Of a stretch of 33,673 bases of DNA, positions 1 to 7,579 are shown one piece after another. The notes under the pieces are model-generated. The model saw only the letters and a list, made by a program, of their open reading frames with translations. It made no database searches and was not told where the DNA came from. A program made the translations under genes and the position numbers. Numbering within the stretch: position 1 is the first letter of the stretch; every line of letters begins with the position of its first letter. The DNA is from Lysobacter sp. (lineage in GTDB: Bacteria; Pseudomonadota; Gammaproteobacteria; Xanthomonadales; Xanthomonadaceae): assembly GCA_008015835.1 (NCBI GenBank), contig SSGH01000045.1, positions 1 to 33,673 on the forward strand, written 5' to 3'.

Positions 1-344
1 ATCCAGGCCTGATTCCATTCCGACCCTTCCGGATCGATCGCGGCGGGATAGGTCGTTTCCCCGTTCGCGCCGCTGTTGTACCCGTCGCCGGCATCGGCGA
101 TGCCCTCGGCCTCGACCAACGCGCTCCAGCCACCGCCGAATTCGGCGCGCAACCCTGCGCGCAGCCGCAGCGTCGCGGCGTCCGCGGTGTGCGAAAACGC
201 GTCGTCCGCGACGTGTTCGTGCCGCGCGCGCAGATCCCATTCGAGACGCAACGGCGGCGGCGGATCGGCGGCGAATACGCACGCGGGGGCGGCGCAAGCC
301 GAAATGCAGGCGAGCGCGAGCGGTGCGACATTGCGGTTCTTCAT
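1..344 (-). CDS. Alginate-export-type outer-membrane protein, N-terminal part (runs off left edge)
   Basis: Reading the minus strand from ATG at 344 gives an uninterrupted frame to the window edge, about 114 codons. It begins with a signal peptide (MKNRNVAPLALACISACA, cleavage probably near VFAAD) and continues as mature sequence with alternating beta-strand character. The stretch with DAATLRLRAGLRAEF, then ALVEAEGI, then YNSGANGET and DPEGSEWNQAW matches the start of alginate-export/porin-like barrels as I remember them, where a conserved 'Y-N-S-x-x-N-G-x-T-x-Y-P' and 'D-P-x-G-x-E-x-N-Q' pattern occurs. The family is thought to form outer-membrane pores for polysaccharide or small solutes; the substrate here cannot be told. 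An AAGGAAG ribosome site lies about 7 nt before the ATG. The gene is divergent from the exported protein at 542. Family assignment is from pattern memory on a fragment. Confidence 0.72.
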   Translation of the reverse strand, partial: MKNRNVAPLALACISACAAPACVFAADPPPPLRLEWDLRARHEHVADDAFSHTADAATLRLRAGLRAEFGGGWSALVEAEGIADAGDGYNSGANGETTYPAAIDPEGSEWNQAW

Positions 345-541
345 GATCGTTCTTCCTTTGAAGTCGTGTGGTCCCAGTGTCGCGACCCAGGTCGCGTCCA
401 GCGATGACCGAAGTCAAGCGAGACTACCCTAATGCCCGAAACGCCAGAGCGGACGAATCGAATGCCGTGCCCGATCGTTCCTTGCAACCGCGTCCCGTCA
501 CGGGCGAAGATGGCGCGCATCCACTTTCGTCGGGGGCAATC

Positions 542-1276
542 GTGCTACGAGAACATATCCGTCTATTCGCCGTTGCGTCGGCGCTCGCGGCCTTAGCGTC
601 CCCGGCGTTCGCGCAGGAGCAGTTCGACGAACTCGATCGCGTGACCGTCGTGGGGACGCGGATCAGCTACGACGATTTGCTCGATACGCCCGCGGTCTCG
701 ATCACGCGGCCCGGAGATTTTCTTCTGCAGTCGATCGTCATGAGCAACGACAGCCGCGACTCCGCGTTGCGTCGGCGCGAGCTTCACGAGACGATCTTGC
801 AGATGATCTCGGCCGCCGGCGGCCGTTACCGCATTCTGTACGAAGACGATTACCCGATCGCGCTCAATCGCGAAAATTATCAGATCGAGCTGGACAACGA
901 CGACAAACGCCCGGACACCAATCGGGTCGACCTGAAGGTGCAAGTCGATATCGGCGGCGATCCGGCGCAAGCGCAGAGCATCATCGCCGCGATGCGGCGC
1001 TTCATCCGCAGCACGAATAAGGTCGGCCGCACCGAGATCGACGTCAAAGGCGAAACCGCGTTGGTGATGAATCGTCCCGAGCGTTTTCGCTACGACATCA
1101 TCGACGCGATCGCCAAGGACTCGAAAAAACTGATGGATGCGATGGCGCTGGATTGCAAAATCGAGATCGACGGACTCAACGGCCGAATCCAATGGGAACG
1201 CGCATCGGCGGCGGAATTGCTGCTGTACATTCCTTATCGCATGACGATCGGCGATTGCGGAAAACGCGCGCCCTGA
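542..1276 (+). CDS. Exported protein of unknown function with a 'VTVVGTRI' motif
   Basis: I chose the GTG at 542 because it is preceded by GGGG six bases upstream and starts directly at a signal peptide (LRLFAVASALAALASPAFA, cleavage before QEQFDELD). The open frame extends further upstream to 368, but that part looks non-coding. The 244-residue product carries VTVVGTRISYDD just after the signal peptide. That phrase is typical of the beginning of TonB-dependent receptors, yet no plug or barrel follows. The rest is a compact soluble domain with 'NRPERFRYDIIDAIA' and 'AELLLYIPYRMTIGDC' near the end. I believe relatives occur in Lysobacter and Xanthomonas genomes as unnamed exported proteins, but cannot name a family. 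The probable location is the periplasm. The function is unknown. Confidence 0.75.
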   Translation: MLREHIRLFAVASALAALASPAFAQEQFDELDRVTVVGTRISYDDLLDTPAVSITRPGDFLLQSIVMSNDSRDSALRRRELHETILQMISAAGGRYRILYEDDYPIALNRENYQIELDNDDKRPDTNRVDLKVQVDIGGDPAQAQSIIAAMRRFIRSTNKVGRTEIDVKGETALVMNRPERFRYDIIDAIAKDSKKLMDAMALDCKIEIDGLNGRIQWERASAAELLLYIPYRMTIGDCGKRAP

Positions 1277-1318
1277 TCGATCGACGGAGCGGCGGATCTC
1301 GATTCGGGCGGACGGGTC

Positions 1319-1720
1319 TCAGCCTTTCGACAAATGCGCGATCGCGGCCGTCGCCGCGTCGCGATCGTTGTCGTCGAACGCGACGATCGTCGTTTCGACC
1401 ACGGTGCCCGTGTCGAGACACCGCGCGTTGACGCTGTAGCCGTCGGGATGGCTGCGCGGCACGTAGAAGGCTTTGATGCCGCAGTGTCGGCAGAACAAAT
1501 GCCGGGCGGCGCCGGTGTTGAAGCGATATTCGGTCAGCGCATCGGCGCCCTGCAGCAAGCGAAAACGCGCCGCCGGCACGATCAAGTGCAGGAAACCCGT
1601 CATCCGGCACATCGAGCAATTGCAATCCAAGACCTCGATGCGCGACGGCGCATCGACTTCGAAACGCACGCGGCCGCAATGGCAGCCGCCGCGATGGGTC
1701 GTGGTCGCGTCGTCGCGCAT
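1319..1720 (-). CDS. GFA-family zinc-binding protein
   Basis: The protein has 133 residues and the full set of GFA/CENP-V-type zinc ligands: GGCHCG (Cys13, Cys15), CNCSMC (Cys33, Cys35, Cys38) and FCRHCG (Cys77, Cys80). Length and ligand spacing are typical of the family. The family was named for glutathione-dependent formaldehyde activation, but most members have no proven reaction, so only a small cytosolic zinc protein that may bind a thiol adduct can be claimed. Its start lies 3 nt after the stop of the exported protein at 1724-2326. Its AAGGAT ribosome site is inside the Lys/Gly-rich end of that gene, so the two are probably co-transcribed and translationally coupled. Confidence 0.88.
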   Translation of the reverse strand: MRDDATTTHRGGCHCGRVRFEVDAPSRIEVLDCNCSMCRMTGFLHLIVPAARFRLLQGADALTEYRFNTGAARHLFCRHCGIKAFYVPRSHPDGYSVNARCLDTGTVVETTIVAFDDNDRDAATAAIAHLSKG

Positions 1721-1723
1721 CGC

Positions 1724-2326
1724 TCAATCCTTCCCTTTGCCCTTCCCCTTGCCGTGGCTATTGCCGGGGCCATGATCCGAGCGGCCGCCGCCGTGTTCGG
1801 AGCCGTGGTCGTCGTCGTGTTCGCGATGCTTGCTCGCGCCTTTGCCGCGTCCCGGGAAGTCGCGTTGGAGTTGGGCGTCGAGATCGATCGGGCGGCCCCA
1901 GCGGTCGTAGGTCGGCACCATGCCGCGCTTGAGGCGATGGAATTCCGCCGAACCGGGTTTGATGCCCAGGCGCTTCGCCATCGCGCCCCAGCCTTGGCCG
2001 TGATCGCGTTCCCACAGGTCGACCACGTAGCGGCACGGATGGCCGGCTAAGCGCGCTAGCGCGCACGCGAAATAGATATCGCCCGGCGCCCAGCGGCGAC
2101 GCAGCAGATCTTCGACCAAATCGCGCGGCGCGCCGTGGTAGCGAACGATCTCGTCGACGAACGGATCGCGATACCGGCTGGCGTAGCGGTTCATGTCGCC
2201 GAGCCACACATCCACCCAGGCGTCGCCGCTGCGGGGGTTCCAAGAGAAGACGAAGGTTTGCGCGTGCGCGGCCGTGGCGGCGATGGCGAGCGCGAACACA
2301 AGAGCGGCGGCGTTGAAAATGCGCAT
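1724..2326 (-). CDS. Small exported protein with a charged His/Asp/Gly/Lys tail
   Basis: The product has 200 residues with a clear signal peptide (MRIFNAAALVFALAIAATAAHA, cleavage before QTFVFSW). A globular middle of about 120 residues contains WAPGDIYFACALARLAGHPC and YVVDLWERDHGQGWGAMAKR, which could be helix-rich. The last 45 residues are low-complexity and highly charged (HREHDDDHGSEHGGG, then GKGKGKGKD), resembling a metal-binding or disordered tail. No named family is recognised, although similar proteins are frequent in Lysobacter-type genomes. It is the first gene of a two-gene unit with the GFA protein downstream. The ribosome site before ATG 2326 is weak. The function is unknown. 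Confidence 0.72.
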   Translation of the reverse strand: MRIFNAAALVFALAIAATAAHAQTFVFSWNPRSGDAWVDVWLGDMNRYASRYRDPFVDEIVRYHGAPRDLVEDLLRRRWAPGDIYFACALARLAGHPCRYVVDLWERDHGQGWGAMAKRLGIKPGSAEFHRLKRGMVPTYDRWGRPIDLDAQLQRDFPGRGKGASKHREHDDDHGSEHGGGRSDHGPGNSHGKGKGKGKD

Positions 2327-2451
2327 GGCGTTGGCTCGGACGGGCGCGCGCGGCGCGCGAAAGGGCGTCGGCGACAGGATAGCGCGGACGCTTCGAGTCT
2401 GGCGCGCCGTTCGCCCGCGCGGCGATGCGCGGGCGCGCGAAGCCCGTCACG

Positions 2452-2483
2452 AAAGAAGGCCGGTCTTTCGACCGGCCTTCTTT
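2452..2483 (-). terminator. Rho-independent terminator
   Basis: A perfect 14-bp inverted repeat (aaagaaggccggtc and its complement) encloses a 4-nt loop. The A-rich/T-rich outer ends give a short T tract on either strand. It lies 36 bp past the stop of the exported protein at 2520-3005 on the minus strand, which it should terminate. Just beyond it begins the promoter region of the 1724-2326 gene. Confidence 0.88.
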
Positions 2484-2519
2484 GTCGTCGCGAGGGCGCC
2501 GCGATCGGGCGCGCGAGGA

Positions 2520-3005
2520 TCAATGGCCTCGACGGTGGCCACGATCGTCGCGATCGCGCCAGTCGTCGTTACGCCAGTCGTCGCGATCGTCGTGATGACG
2601 GCCGCGACGGCTATAACTGTAACGATCGTCGTCGTAGCGGTCGTAGCGCGGGTCGTAGTACTGCACCCGACAGCGACCGCGGTTGTCGCAGATGCGACGG
2701 GTGTAGCGGTTGTCCCCGCGATAATGACCGTAGGCATTGCCGTAAGGCGGGCGGTACTGCGCGCGCGGCACGTAACGGTAGTAGATCGGACGGCCGTAGC
2801 GGTCGCGTTCGACGATCAGCCGGTCGTCGTAACCGTAGCGGTTGCCGTAGCGGTAATACGGATGCCCGGCGCGAATCACGACATCGCCCAGATCGACGAT
2901 CACGCGAATCAGATCGTCTCGCGCGCTGGCGGGCGCGGGGGCGAACGCGGCGACGGCCAGGGCGGTGGCCAAGGCGGGCGTCGTCAGCCAACGGAAGAGG
3001 GACAT
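2520..3005 (-). CDS. Exported Tyr/Arg/Asp-rich protein
   Basis: The 161-residue product has a signal peptide (MSLFRWLTTPALATALAVAAF, cleavage near ASARDD). A short ordered region follows (LIRVIVDLGDVVIRAGHPYY). Then comes a long tail dominated by Tyr, Arg, Asp, Asn and His, with repeated R-Y-G and D-R-Y patterns and DDRDDWRNDDWRDRDDRGHR near the end. Such tails are expected to be disordered and could bind metal, polyphosphate or cell-wall polymers, but no family is known to me. A GGAGC ribosome site precedes the ATG at 3005, and a strong terminator follows the stop, so this looks like a single-gene transcript. The composition is unlike that of its neighbours. Confidence 0.72.
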   Translation of the reverse strand: MSLFRWLTTPALATALAVAAFAPAPASARDDLIRVIVDLGDVVIRAGHPYYRYGNRYGYDDRLIVERDRYGRPIYYRYVPRAQYRPPYGNAYGHYRGDNRYTRRICDNRGRCRVQYYDPRYDRYDDDRYSYSRRGRHHDDRDDWRNDDWRDRDDRGHRRGH

Positions 3006-3167
3006 CGCGAGTGCTCCGGAAGACCGCGGGAGTGCGGATGGGCAGACGATGCTACGGGCGGAGTGAACGGGATTTTAATTTCGCGAGCGCGACCCGCGGG
3101 ATTTAGGGAGAGCTAAGCCGGCCGGGAGCGTCGCGCCCAGGCGAGGATGCGATGTCCGCGAACGCCG

Positions 3168-3887
3168 TCACATCGCGTCGTTCAGCGCGGCGATCGCCGC
3201 CGGCCATTCGCTCGCCGTGCTCGCGCTGCGCATGCGCGCGGCCGCATCCGCCGGCAACGTCGCTTCGGTTTCGTGCGTCCACGTCACGTGATACGGCATA
3301 TGCACGCCCCAGCCGCCGAGTTCGAGCACCGGCACGATGTCCGAACGCAGCGAATTGCCGATCATCGCGAACTGCGCGGGCGTCGCGCCGCATTCGCCGA
3401 GCACGCGCGCGTAGGTGGCGGCGTCTTTTTCGCTGACGATTTCGATGCGTCGGAACAGGTCCGACAGCCCCGATTGCCGCACTTTCGCTTCCTGATGGAA
3501 CAGATCGCCCTTGGTGATCAGCACGATGTCGTGGTCTTGCGCGATCGCCGCGACCGCTTCGCGCACGCCGGGCAGCAGGTCCACCGGATGCCGCAGCACG
3601 GTTTTGCCCAGTTCGACGATGCGATGCAGGTCGGTGGCCGAGATGCGCGCATCGGTGATCGCGACCGCGGCTTCGATCATCGACAACGTCATGCCTTTCG
3701 CGCCGTAGCCGAACAACGCGATGTTGCGTTTCTCGATGTCGTAGAGACGGTCGTGCGCGTCGTTCAGATCGACGTACTGCGCGACGATGCGTTCGAATTG
3801 GGCTTGGGCGTCGCGATAGTAGTCTTCGCTCTTCCACAGTGTGTCGTCGCCGTCGAAGCCGATTAAGCGGAGGTGTTGGCGATTCAT
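3168..3887 (-). CDS. HAD-superfamily hydrolase (phosphatase-like)
   Basis: All four HAD motifs are visible. The DxDxT nucleophile motif is in LIGFDGDDTLW (residues 8-18), motif II is in IVLITKGD, the lysine is in IVSEKDAATYARVL, and the acidic motif IV is in IGNSLRSDI. The product has 239 residues, the usual size for a single-domain HAD enzyme with a helical cap (roughly residues 25-95). It would hydrolyse a phosphomonoester in the cytosol; the substrate is not predictable. The start is uncertain. ATG 3887 gives MNRQHLRLIGFDGD, ATG 3893 adds two residues and ATG 3926 adds thirteen; none has a strong ribosome site. The gene is divergent from the DUF4932-type gene at 3994. Confidence 0.87.
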   Translation of the reverse strand: MNRQHLRLIGFDGDDTLWKSEDYYRDAQAQFERIVAQYVDLNDAHDRLYDIEKRNIALFGYGAKGMTLSMIEAAVAITDARISATDLHRIVELGKTVLRHPVDLLPGVREAVAAIAQDHDIVLITKGDLFHQEAKVRQSGLSDLFRRIEIVSEKDAATYARVLGECGATPAQFAMIGNSLRSDIVPVLELGGWGVHMPYHVTWTHETEATLPADAAARMRSASTASEWPAAIAALNDAM

Positions 3888-3993
3888 GGGCATGAGCGAG
3901 AGAAGCGCAGCGCGCGGAGGGCTCATGACATCCAGCACGTGCGTCTTTGTCAATCCGCCGACAACATCTGAGTTCGTTTTCCGGAGCCGGCTC

Positions 3994-5112
3994 ATGTCTC
4001 GATTCGCGCGTATCGCCGCCGTGTGGTGTTCCGCCTTCGTCCTCATCGGCGCTGCGACGGCCGCGGAACCGCCGCCGGCTCCGCTTTCGACGCCTGCCGC
4101 CGCGCTGGAGATCGCGGTCGATCCGAGGATTGAATTGGTCGCAGCGGTCAGCTACCTCGCGGGCGGCCGCGACGGGTGGTCGCCGCGCAGCGAATCGCCG
4201 TATCGCGAGGCGATGAAAGCCTGGGCCGAGCCGTATCGCAAGCATCCGGCGGTCGCGCGGCTGCGGGCGATCCAGGGCTTCGCCTACAGCTATCCCGCGC
4301 AGGCGATTTTGCATTTCGGGCCGCCGCCCGCGTTCGAGCCGATCGCGCCGGTGCCGCAGGATGCGATCGACGCGATCGGCGGGCCGCGGGCGATGGACGC
4401 GTGGGTGCGATCCTTGCGCGAGTTCGCGCGCGACACGCGCTATATGGCGTTCTATCGCAGTCAACAGCCGCAATTCGACAAGATGCTCGCGCGGGCGCGC
4501 GCCACGCTGGGTGAGACCGACATCGTCGGCCCCTTCGAGCGGTTCTACGGCCTGCAGCCGCAGCGGTACAGCGTGATTCTGGCCCCGAATATACTCGCTG
4601 GCGCGTTCGGGCCGAACGTCGCGCTCCCCGATGGGCGGCATCACTTCTACAACATCCAAGGCGCTGCGGGATTGGTCGATGGCGTTCTGGATTTCGGTCA
4701 AGCCGCCTCGATCGCATCGCTGGGCTGGCACGAATTCGGGCATACGGTCGTGAACCCGCTCGACGCCGCGCAATCGACGAAGCTCGAAATGAGCGCGTCG
4801 TTGTACGCGCCGATCGCCGATGACATGCGCGCCGCGGCCTATCCGAACTGGCAGGTCGCCGCCAATGAAGCGCTGGTCCGCGCGAACGTGCTGCATCTGT
4901 GCCGCACGGTGTTCGTGGCAGACGCCGCCATCACTTGCATCGAATCCCAATTGACCGGTTCCGTCGTGTTCGACGGGTACGTATATCGCATCGCCGATTT
5001 CCGCACTGCCTACTACGAACGTTTTCGAGCGAAATGGCCGACCTACGCGGATTTTCACCCGATCGATCTGCAGGTGCTCGAACTGCTCGCCGCCTCGCGG
5101 CGGACATCCTGA
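3994..5112 (+). CDS. DUF4932-type exported metalloprotease-like protein
   Basis: ATG 3994 is preceded by GGAG at good spacing and starts a signal peptide (MSRFARIAAVWCSAFVLIGAATA). The 372-residue product contains a zinc-protease motif HEFGH at residues 246-250 followed by TVVNP, the arrangement I associate with DUF4932 ('HEFSHxFVNP'). Upstream residues such as AVSYLAGGRDGW and RDTRYMAFYRSQ fit the same family. It probably acts in the periplasm or outside the cell as a gluzincin-like peptidase, but no substrate is known for the family. Two Cys pairs late in the protein (CRTVFVADAAITC) may form a disulfide. It is transcribed alone, divergent from the HAD gene, and convergent with the lytic transglycosylase gene. 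Confidence 0.82.
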   Translation: MSRFARIAAVWCSAFVLIGAATAAEPPPAPLSTPAAALEIAVDPRIELVAAVSYLAGGRDGWSPRSESPYREAMKAWAEPYRKHPAVARLRAIQGFAYSYPAQAILHFGPPPAFEPIAPVPQDAIDAIGGPRAMDAWVRSLREFARDTRYMAFYRSQQPQFDKMLARARATLGETDIVGPFERFYGLQPQRYSVILAPNILAGAFGPNVALPDGRHHFYNIQGAAGLVDGVLDFGQAASIASLGWHEFGHTVVNPLDAAQSTKLEMSASLYAPIADDMRAAAYPNWQVAANEALVRANVLHLCRTVFVADAAITCIESQLTGSVVFDGYVYRIADFRTAYYERFRAKWPTYADFHPIDLQVLELLAASRRTS

Positions 5113-5143
5113 GCCCGATCGGTTCGCCGCGCGAGACGGGAAA

Positions 5144-5983
5144 TCAGGGCAACGTCGTGCGCAGCGCGTTACCGACCGGCACCGCGTCGGCAGGCCGCAG
5201 CGGCGGCGGGGACAGCGCGCGCTTGTACGCGTCGTACAGCGCTTCGACTTTCTGCAGGTACGCCTTGGTTTCGGCGTAAGGCGGCACGCCGGCGTAGCGC
5301 GCCACCGCGCCGGGGCCGGCGTTGTAGGCGGCGATGGCGAGCGTGCGGTCGTTCTTGAAACGCTTGAGCAACGTGCCGAGGTAGCGCGCGCCCGCCTCGA
5401 TCGACTGCGCCGGGGAGAACGGGTCGGTCACGCCCAGCGATTCGGCGGTGGCGGGCATCAGTTGCATCACGCCCTGCGCGCCCTTGGGCGAGACCGCTTT
5501 TTCGTCGAAGCGGCTTTCGGCGTGCGCGACCGCGCGCAGCATGGCTTCGTCCACGCCGCTGCGCTTCGCCGCGGTCTTGAAGGCTTTGGCGTGGCGGTCG
5601 AGTTTCGGCGCCTCCACCTCGCCCAAACCCTCGTGCGCGGGTTCGCCGGGCGGGGTGGCGACGGTGAAGCGCAGGTATTCGCGCGCGCCGGGCAGCTTGC
5701 GGGTGCCGTAGACCAGCACGCCGTCTTGTTCGCGTTCGTACAGGGTGCCGCTGAACACGCCCATCTCGCCCCACAGGTTCGGGGTCTGCACGGCGTCGTC
5801 GGGAATGTCCTTCGCCTCGCATTTGGAGCCCGGCTCCGGCGCGGTCGACAGGCTTACCGTGCCGGCGAGCACGCAGCGGTAGATCGTGCGGGCCTGGGCG
5901 TCGGCGCCGCCGAACGCCCACAGCGCCGCCGCCGCCAACAGCAGCGGGGCGCGGGAGCGGAGGCGGGATGGGCGGCGCGACAT
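5144..5983 (-). CDS. Soluble lytic transglycosylase (SLT domain, GH23)
   Basis: The 279-residue exported protein has a signal peptide near residues 10-31. It continues with an N-terminal domain of about 100 residues with two cysteines (Cys37, Cys55), then an SLT domain from about 135 to 260. The catalytic glutamate is E156 in AHAESRFDEKAVSPKGAQG; GVMQLMPATAESLGV and AAYNAGPGAVARY complete the family signature. It would cleave the MurNAc-GlcNAc bond of peptidoglycan with formation of 1,6-anhydroMurNAc. The N-terminal domain resembles the DUF4124-like Cys-containing domains seen in this group, but that is a guess. There is no ribosome site; a TACAAT element lies only a few bases upstream of the ATG. 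Confidence 0.92.
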   Translation of the reverse strand: MSRRPSRLRSRAPLLLAAAALWAFGGADAQARTIYRCVLAGTVSLSTAPEPGSKCEAKDIPDDAVQTPNLWGEMGVFSGTLYEREQDGVLVYGTRKLPGAREYLRFTVATPPGEPAHEGLGEVEAPKLDRHAKAFKTAAKRSGVDEAMLRAVAHAESRFDEKAVSPKGAQGVMQLMPATAESLGVTDPFSPAQSIEAGARYLGTLLKRFKNDRTLAIAAYNAGPGAVARYAGVPPYAETKAYLQKVEALYDAYKRALSPPPLRPADAVPVGNALRTTLP

Positions 5984-5990
5984 GGCGCGG

Positions 5991-5996
5991 ATTGTA
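5991..5996 (-). promoter_or_regulatory. Candidate -10 element of the lytic transglycosylase gene
   Basis: The minus strand reads TACAAT, a near-consensus -10 box, in an otherwise GC-rich stretch. It ends 7 bp before the ATG at 5983, which would place transcription start at or next to the start codon. No convincing -35 is seen. Confidence 0.35.
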
Positions 5997-6039
5997 GGCT
6001 CGACCCCGGCCGCGAGCCCGTGCCGTCGGTCGTGGCCGT

Positions 6040-6330
6040 TCAGCTTCGCGTGCGGTCGCGGGGGACGGTGGTGGAGGCCACGGCCCGGGCCAGCGCCAAG
6101 GCGGCGGGACGGAACAGGTAGACCGCGAGCACGGCCGACGGCCAGGCGATCGCCCAGGCGCTCAGCCAGCGCAGCGCGAAACCGGGCGCCAAGCCGGTGT
6201 TGATCGCGGTCACCACGCCGGCCACGAAGGCGGACATGAACGTCGCCAACGCGCCCGGCAGCAGGCGTTGCGTTCGGGCGGCCACGGCCGCGTCGCGTTC
6301 GGCGGAGGACATCGCGGGTATCTCGGGCAT
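6040..6330 (-). CDS. DUF2798-type two-helix membrane protein
   Basis: The 96-residue protein has two predicted membrane helices: LLPGALATFMSAFVAGVVTA (about residues 23-42) and WLSAWAIAWPSAVLAVYLF (about residues 55-73). The first is followed by INTGL and the second is preceded by FALRW. The 'FMS-x-x-x-x-G-x-V-T-x-x-N-x-G' and 'R-W-x-x-A-W-x-x-A-W-P' patterns fit DUF2798. The function of the family is unknown. It starts 37 bp after the stop of the antiporter gene on the same strand, so the two are probably co-transcribed. ATG 6312 is an alternative start. Confidence 0.8.
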   Translation of the reverse strand: MPEIPAMSSAERDAAVAARTQRLLPGALATFMSAFVAGVVTAINTGLAPGFALRWLSAWAIAWPSAVLAVYLFRPAALALARAVASTTVPRDRTRS

Positions 6331-6367
6331 TGCGGGATGAAGGGCGTGTTCGGCGCGGCGGTTCGGT

Positions 6368-7579
6368 TCAGGCGCTGCGCTCGACGACCTCGCGCATCCG
6401 CCGCAGCTTCGGCGTGACCAGCGGAATCGTCAGCATGGTGCTGGCGACCGCCATCAACAGCAGCGCGGTGAAGGTGGCGCTGGTGATGATGCTTTTGTCG
6501 AGCAGCACGTTGGCGAAGATGATCATGATCAGCGCCTTGGTCTGCAGCAGCCAACCGATCAACGAGGCTTCGCCCGGCGCCCAGTTCAGAATGCGGCCGG
6601 CCAGATGCACGCCGGCCAGCTTGCCCGCGAGCTGCGCGACCAACAGCGCCGCCGCCGCGACGAACACCATCGCGCCGCCGACGTCCCAACTCGTGCGCAA
6701 GCCGGTGCTGAGGAAGAACACCGGCATGATGGTGAGCAGCACGTTGTGGCGCAGCGTGTCCATCTTGTCGCGGTCGAACCAGTGATGGTCCATCACCATG
6801 CCGGCGAGAAACGCGCCGACCATGAAATGCAACCCGCTCCAATCGGCGCCGAACGCGCACGCGGCCAACCAGATCAACGCGACGTACCAGCGATCGCGTT
6901 CCTGCAGCCACCGCATCAATTTGCGGAAACCCACGCAGGCCGCGGCGAAAATCGCCAGAAACGCGACCTGTCGGCCGATGCGCTCCCAGTCCATCAGCAC
7001 CAGCGCCAACACGCCCCAAATCGCCACGTCGTCCAGGCTGGCGTAGCGCAGAATCCGCTGGCCGATGGGCTGGCGCAGAATCTCCAGCTTCTCCATGAAC
7101 AGAATCAGGATCGGCAGCGCGGTCACCGCGCAGGCCATGCCCACGCCGGCCACGAATTGCCAGGGCAGGCCTTTTTCGCCGATCCAACCGTCGAAGCCCA
7201 ACATGCCGAAGGCGACCGCGGCGCCGAACGCCAGCGGCGTGCCCAAGGCGAGACCCGCGGTGATCCCGCTTTCGCGGCGGTGCCGCCACGCGGCGCCCAA
7301 ATCCAATTCGATGCCCGCGATCCACACGAACAGCATCACCGCCCACCATGCGATGCCGTTGAGCGATTGGATCACGTCCTTGGTGAAGACGAATTGGTAG
7401 TAATCGGGAAACGCCGCGCCCAACACGCCCGGCCCCAGCAGAATGCCGGTGATGATCTGCACCACCACCAACGGCGCGTAGTACTCGGTGCGCCCCACGC
7501 GCCAGATCAGAAACGGCACGCAGAAGATGATCGCCATCGCGATCAGGAACAATTCGGTGGTGGTGATGGCGTGGGGCAT
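6368..7579 (-). CDS. CPA2-type cation/proton antiporter
   Basis: From ATG 7579 the product has 403 residues and about twelve hydrophobic segments. It begins at TTTELFLIAMAIIFCVPFLI and includes LLGPGVLG, MLFVWIAGIELDLGA, GVGMACAVTALPILILFM and FFLSTGLRTSWDVGG. These are typical of the Na/H-exchanger domain of KefB/CPA2 transporters. It should exchange a monovalent cation (Na+ or K+) for protons across the inner membrane. No C-terminal TrkA-N or RCK domain is present, so it lacks the nucleotide/glutathione regulatory part of KefB/KefC. The open frame extends 23 codons upstream to 7648, but that extension is hydrophilic, so I prefer the internal start just before the first membrane helix. It is followed by the DUF2798 gene. 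Confidence 0.9.
   Translation of the reverse strand: MPHAITTTELFLIAMAIIFCVPFLIWRVGRTEYYAPLVVVQIITGILLGPGVLGAAFPDYYQFVFTKDVIQSLNGIAWWAVMLFVWIAGIELDLGAAWRHRRESGITAGLALGTPLAFGAAVAFGMLGFDGWIGEKGLPWQFVAGVGMACAVTALPILILFMEKLEILRQPIGQRILRYASLDDVAIWGVLALVLMDWERIGRQVAFLAIFAAACVGFRKLMRWLQERDRWYVALIWLAACAFGADWSGLHFMVGAFLAGMVMDHHWFDRDKMDTLRHNVLLTIMPVFFLSTGLRTSWDVGGAMVFVAAAALLVAQLAGKLAGVHLAGRILNWAPGEASLIGWLLQTKALIMIIFANVLLDKSIITSATFTALLLMAVASTMLTIPLVTPKLRRMREVVERSA

Noticed and set aside
368-541. Upstream extension of the exported protein at 542
   Set aside because: Hydrophilic, no ribosome site, and it would bury the signal peptide; GTG 542 has GGGG at good spacing.
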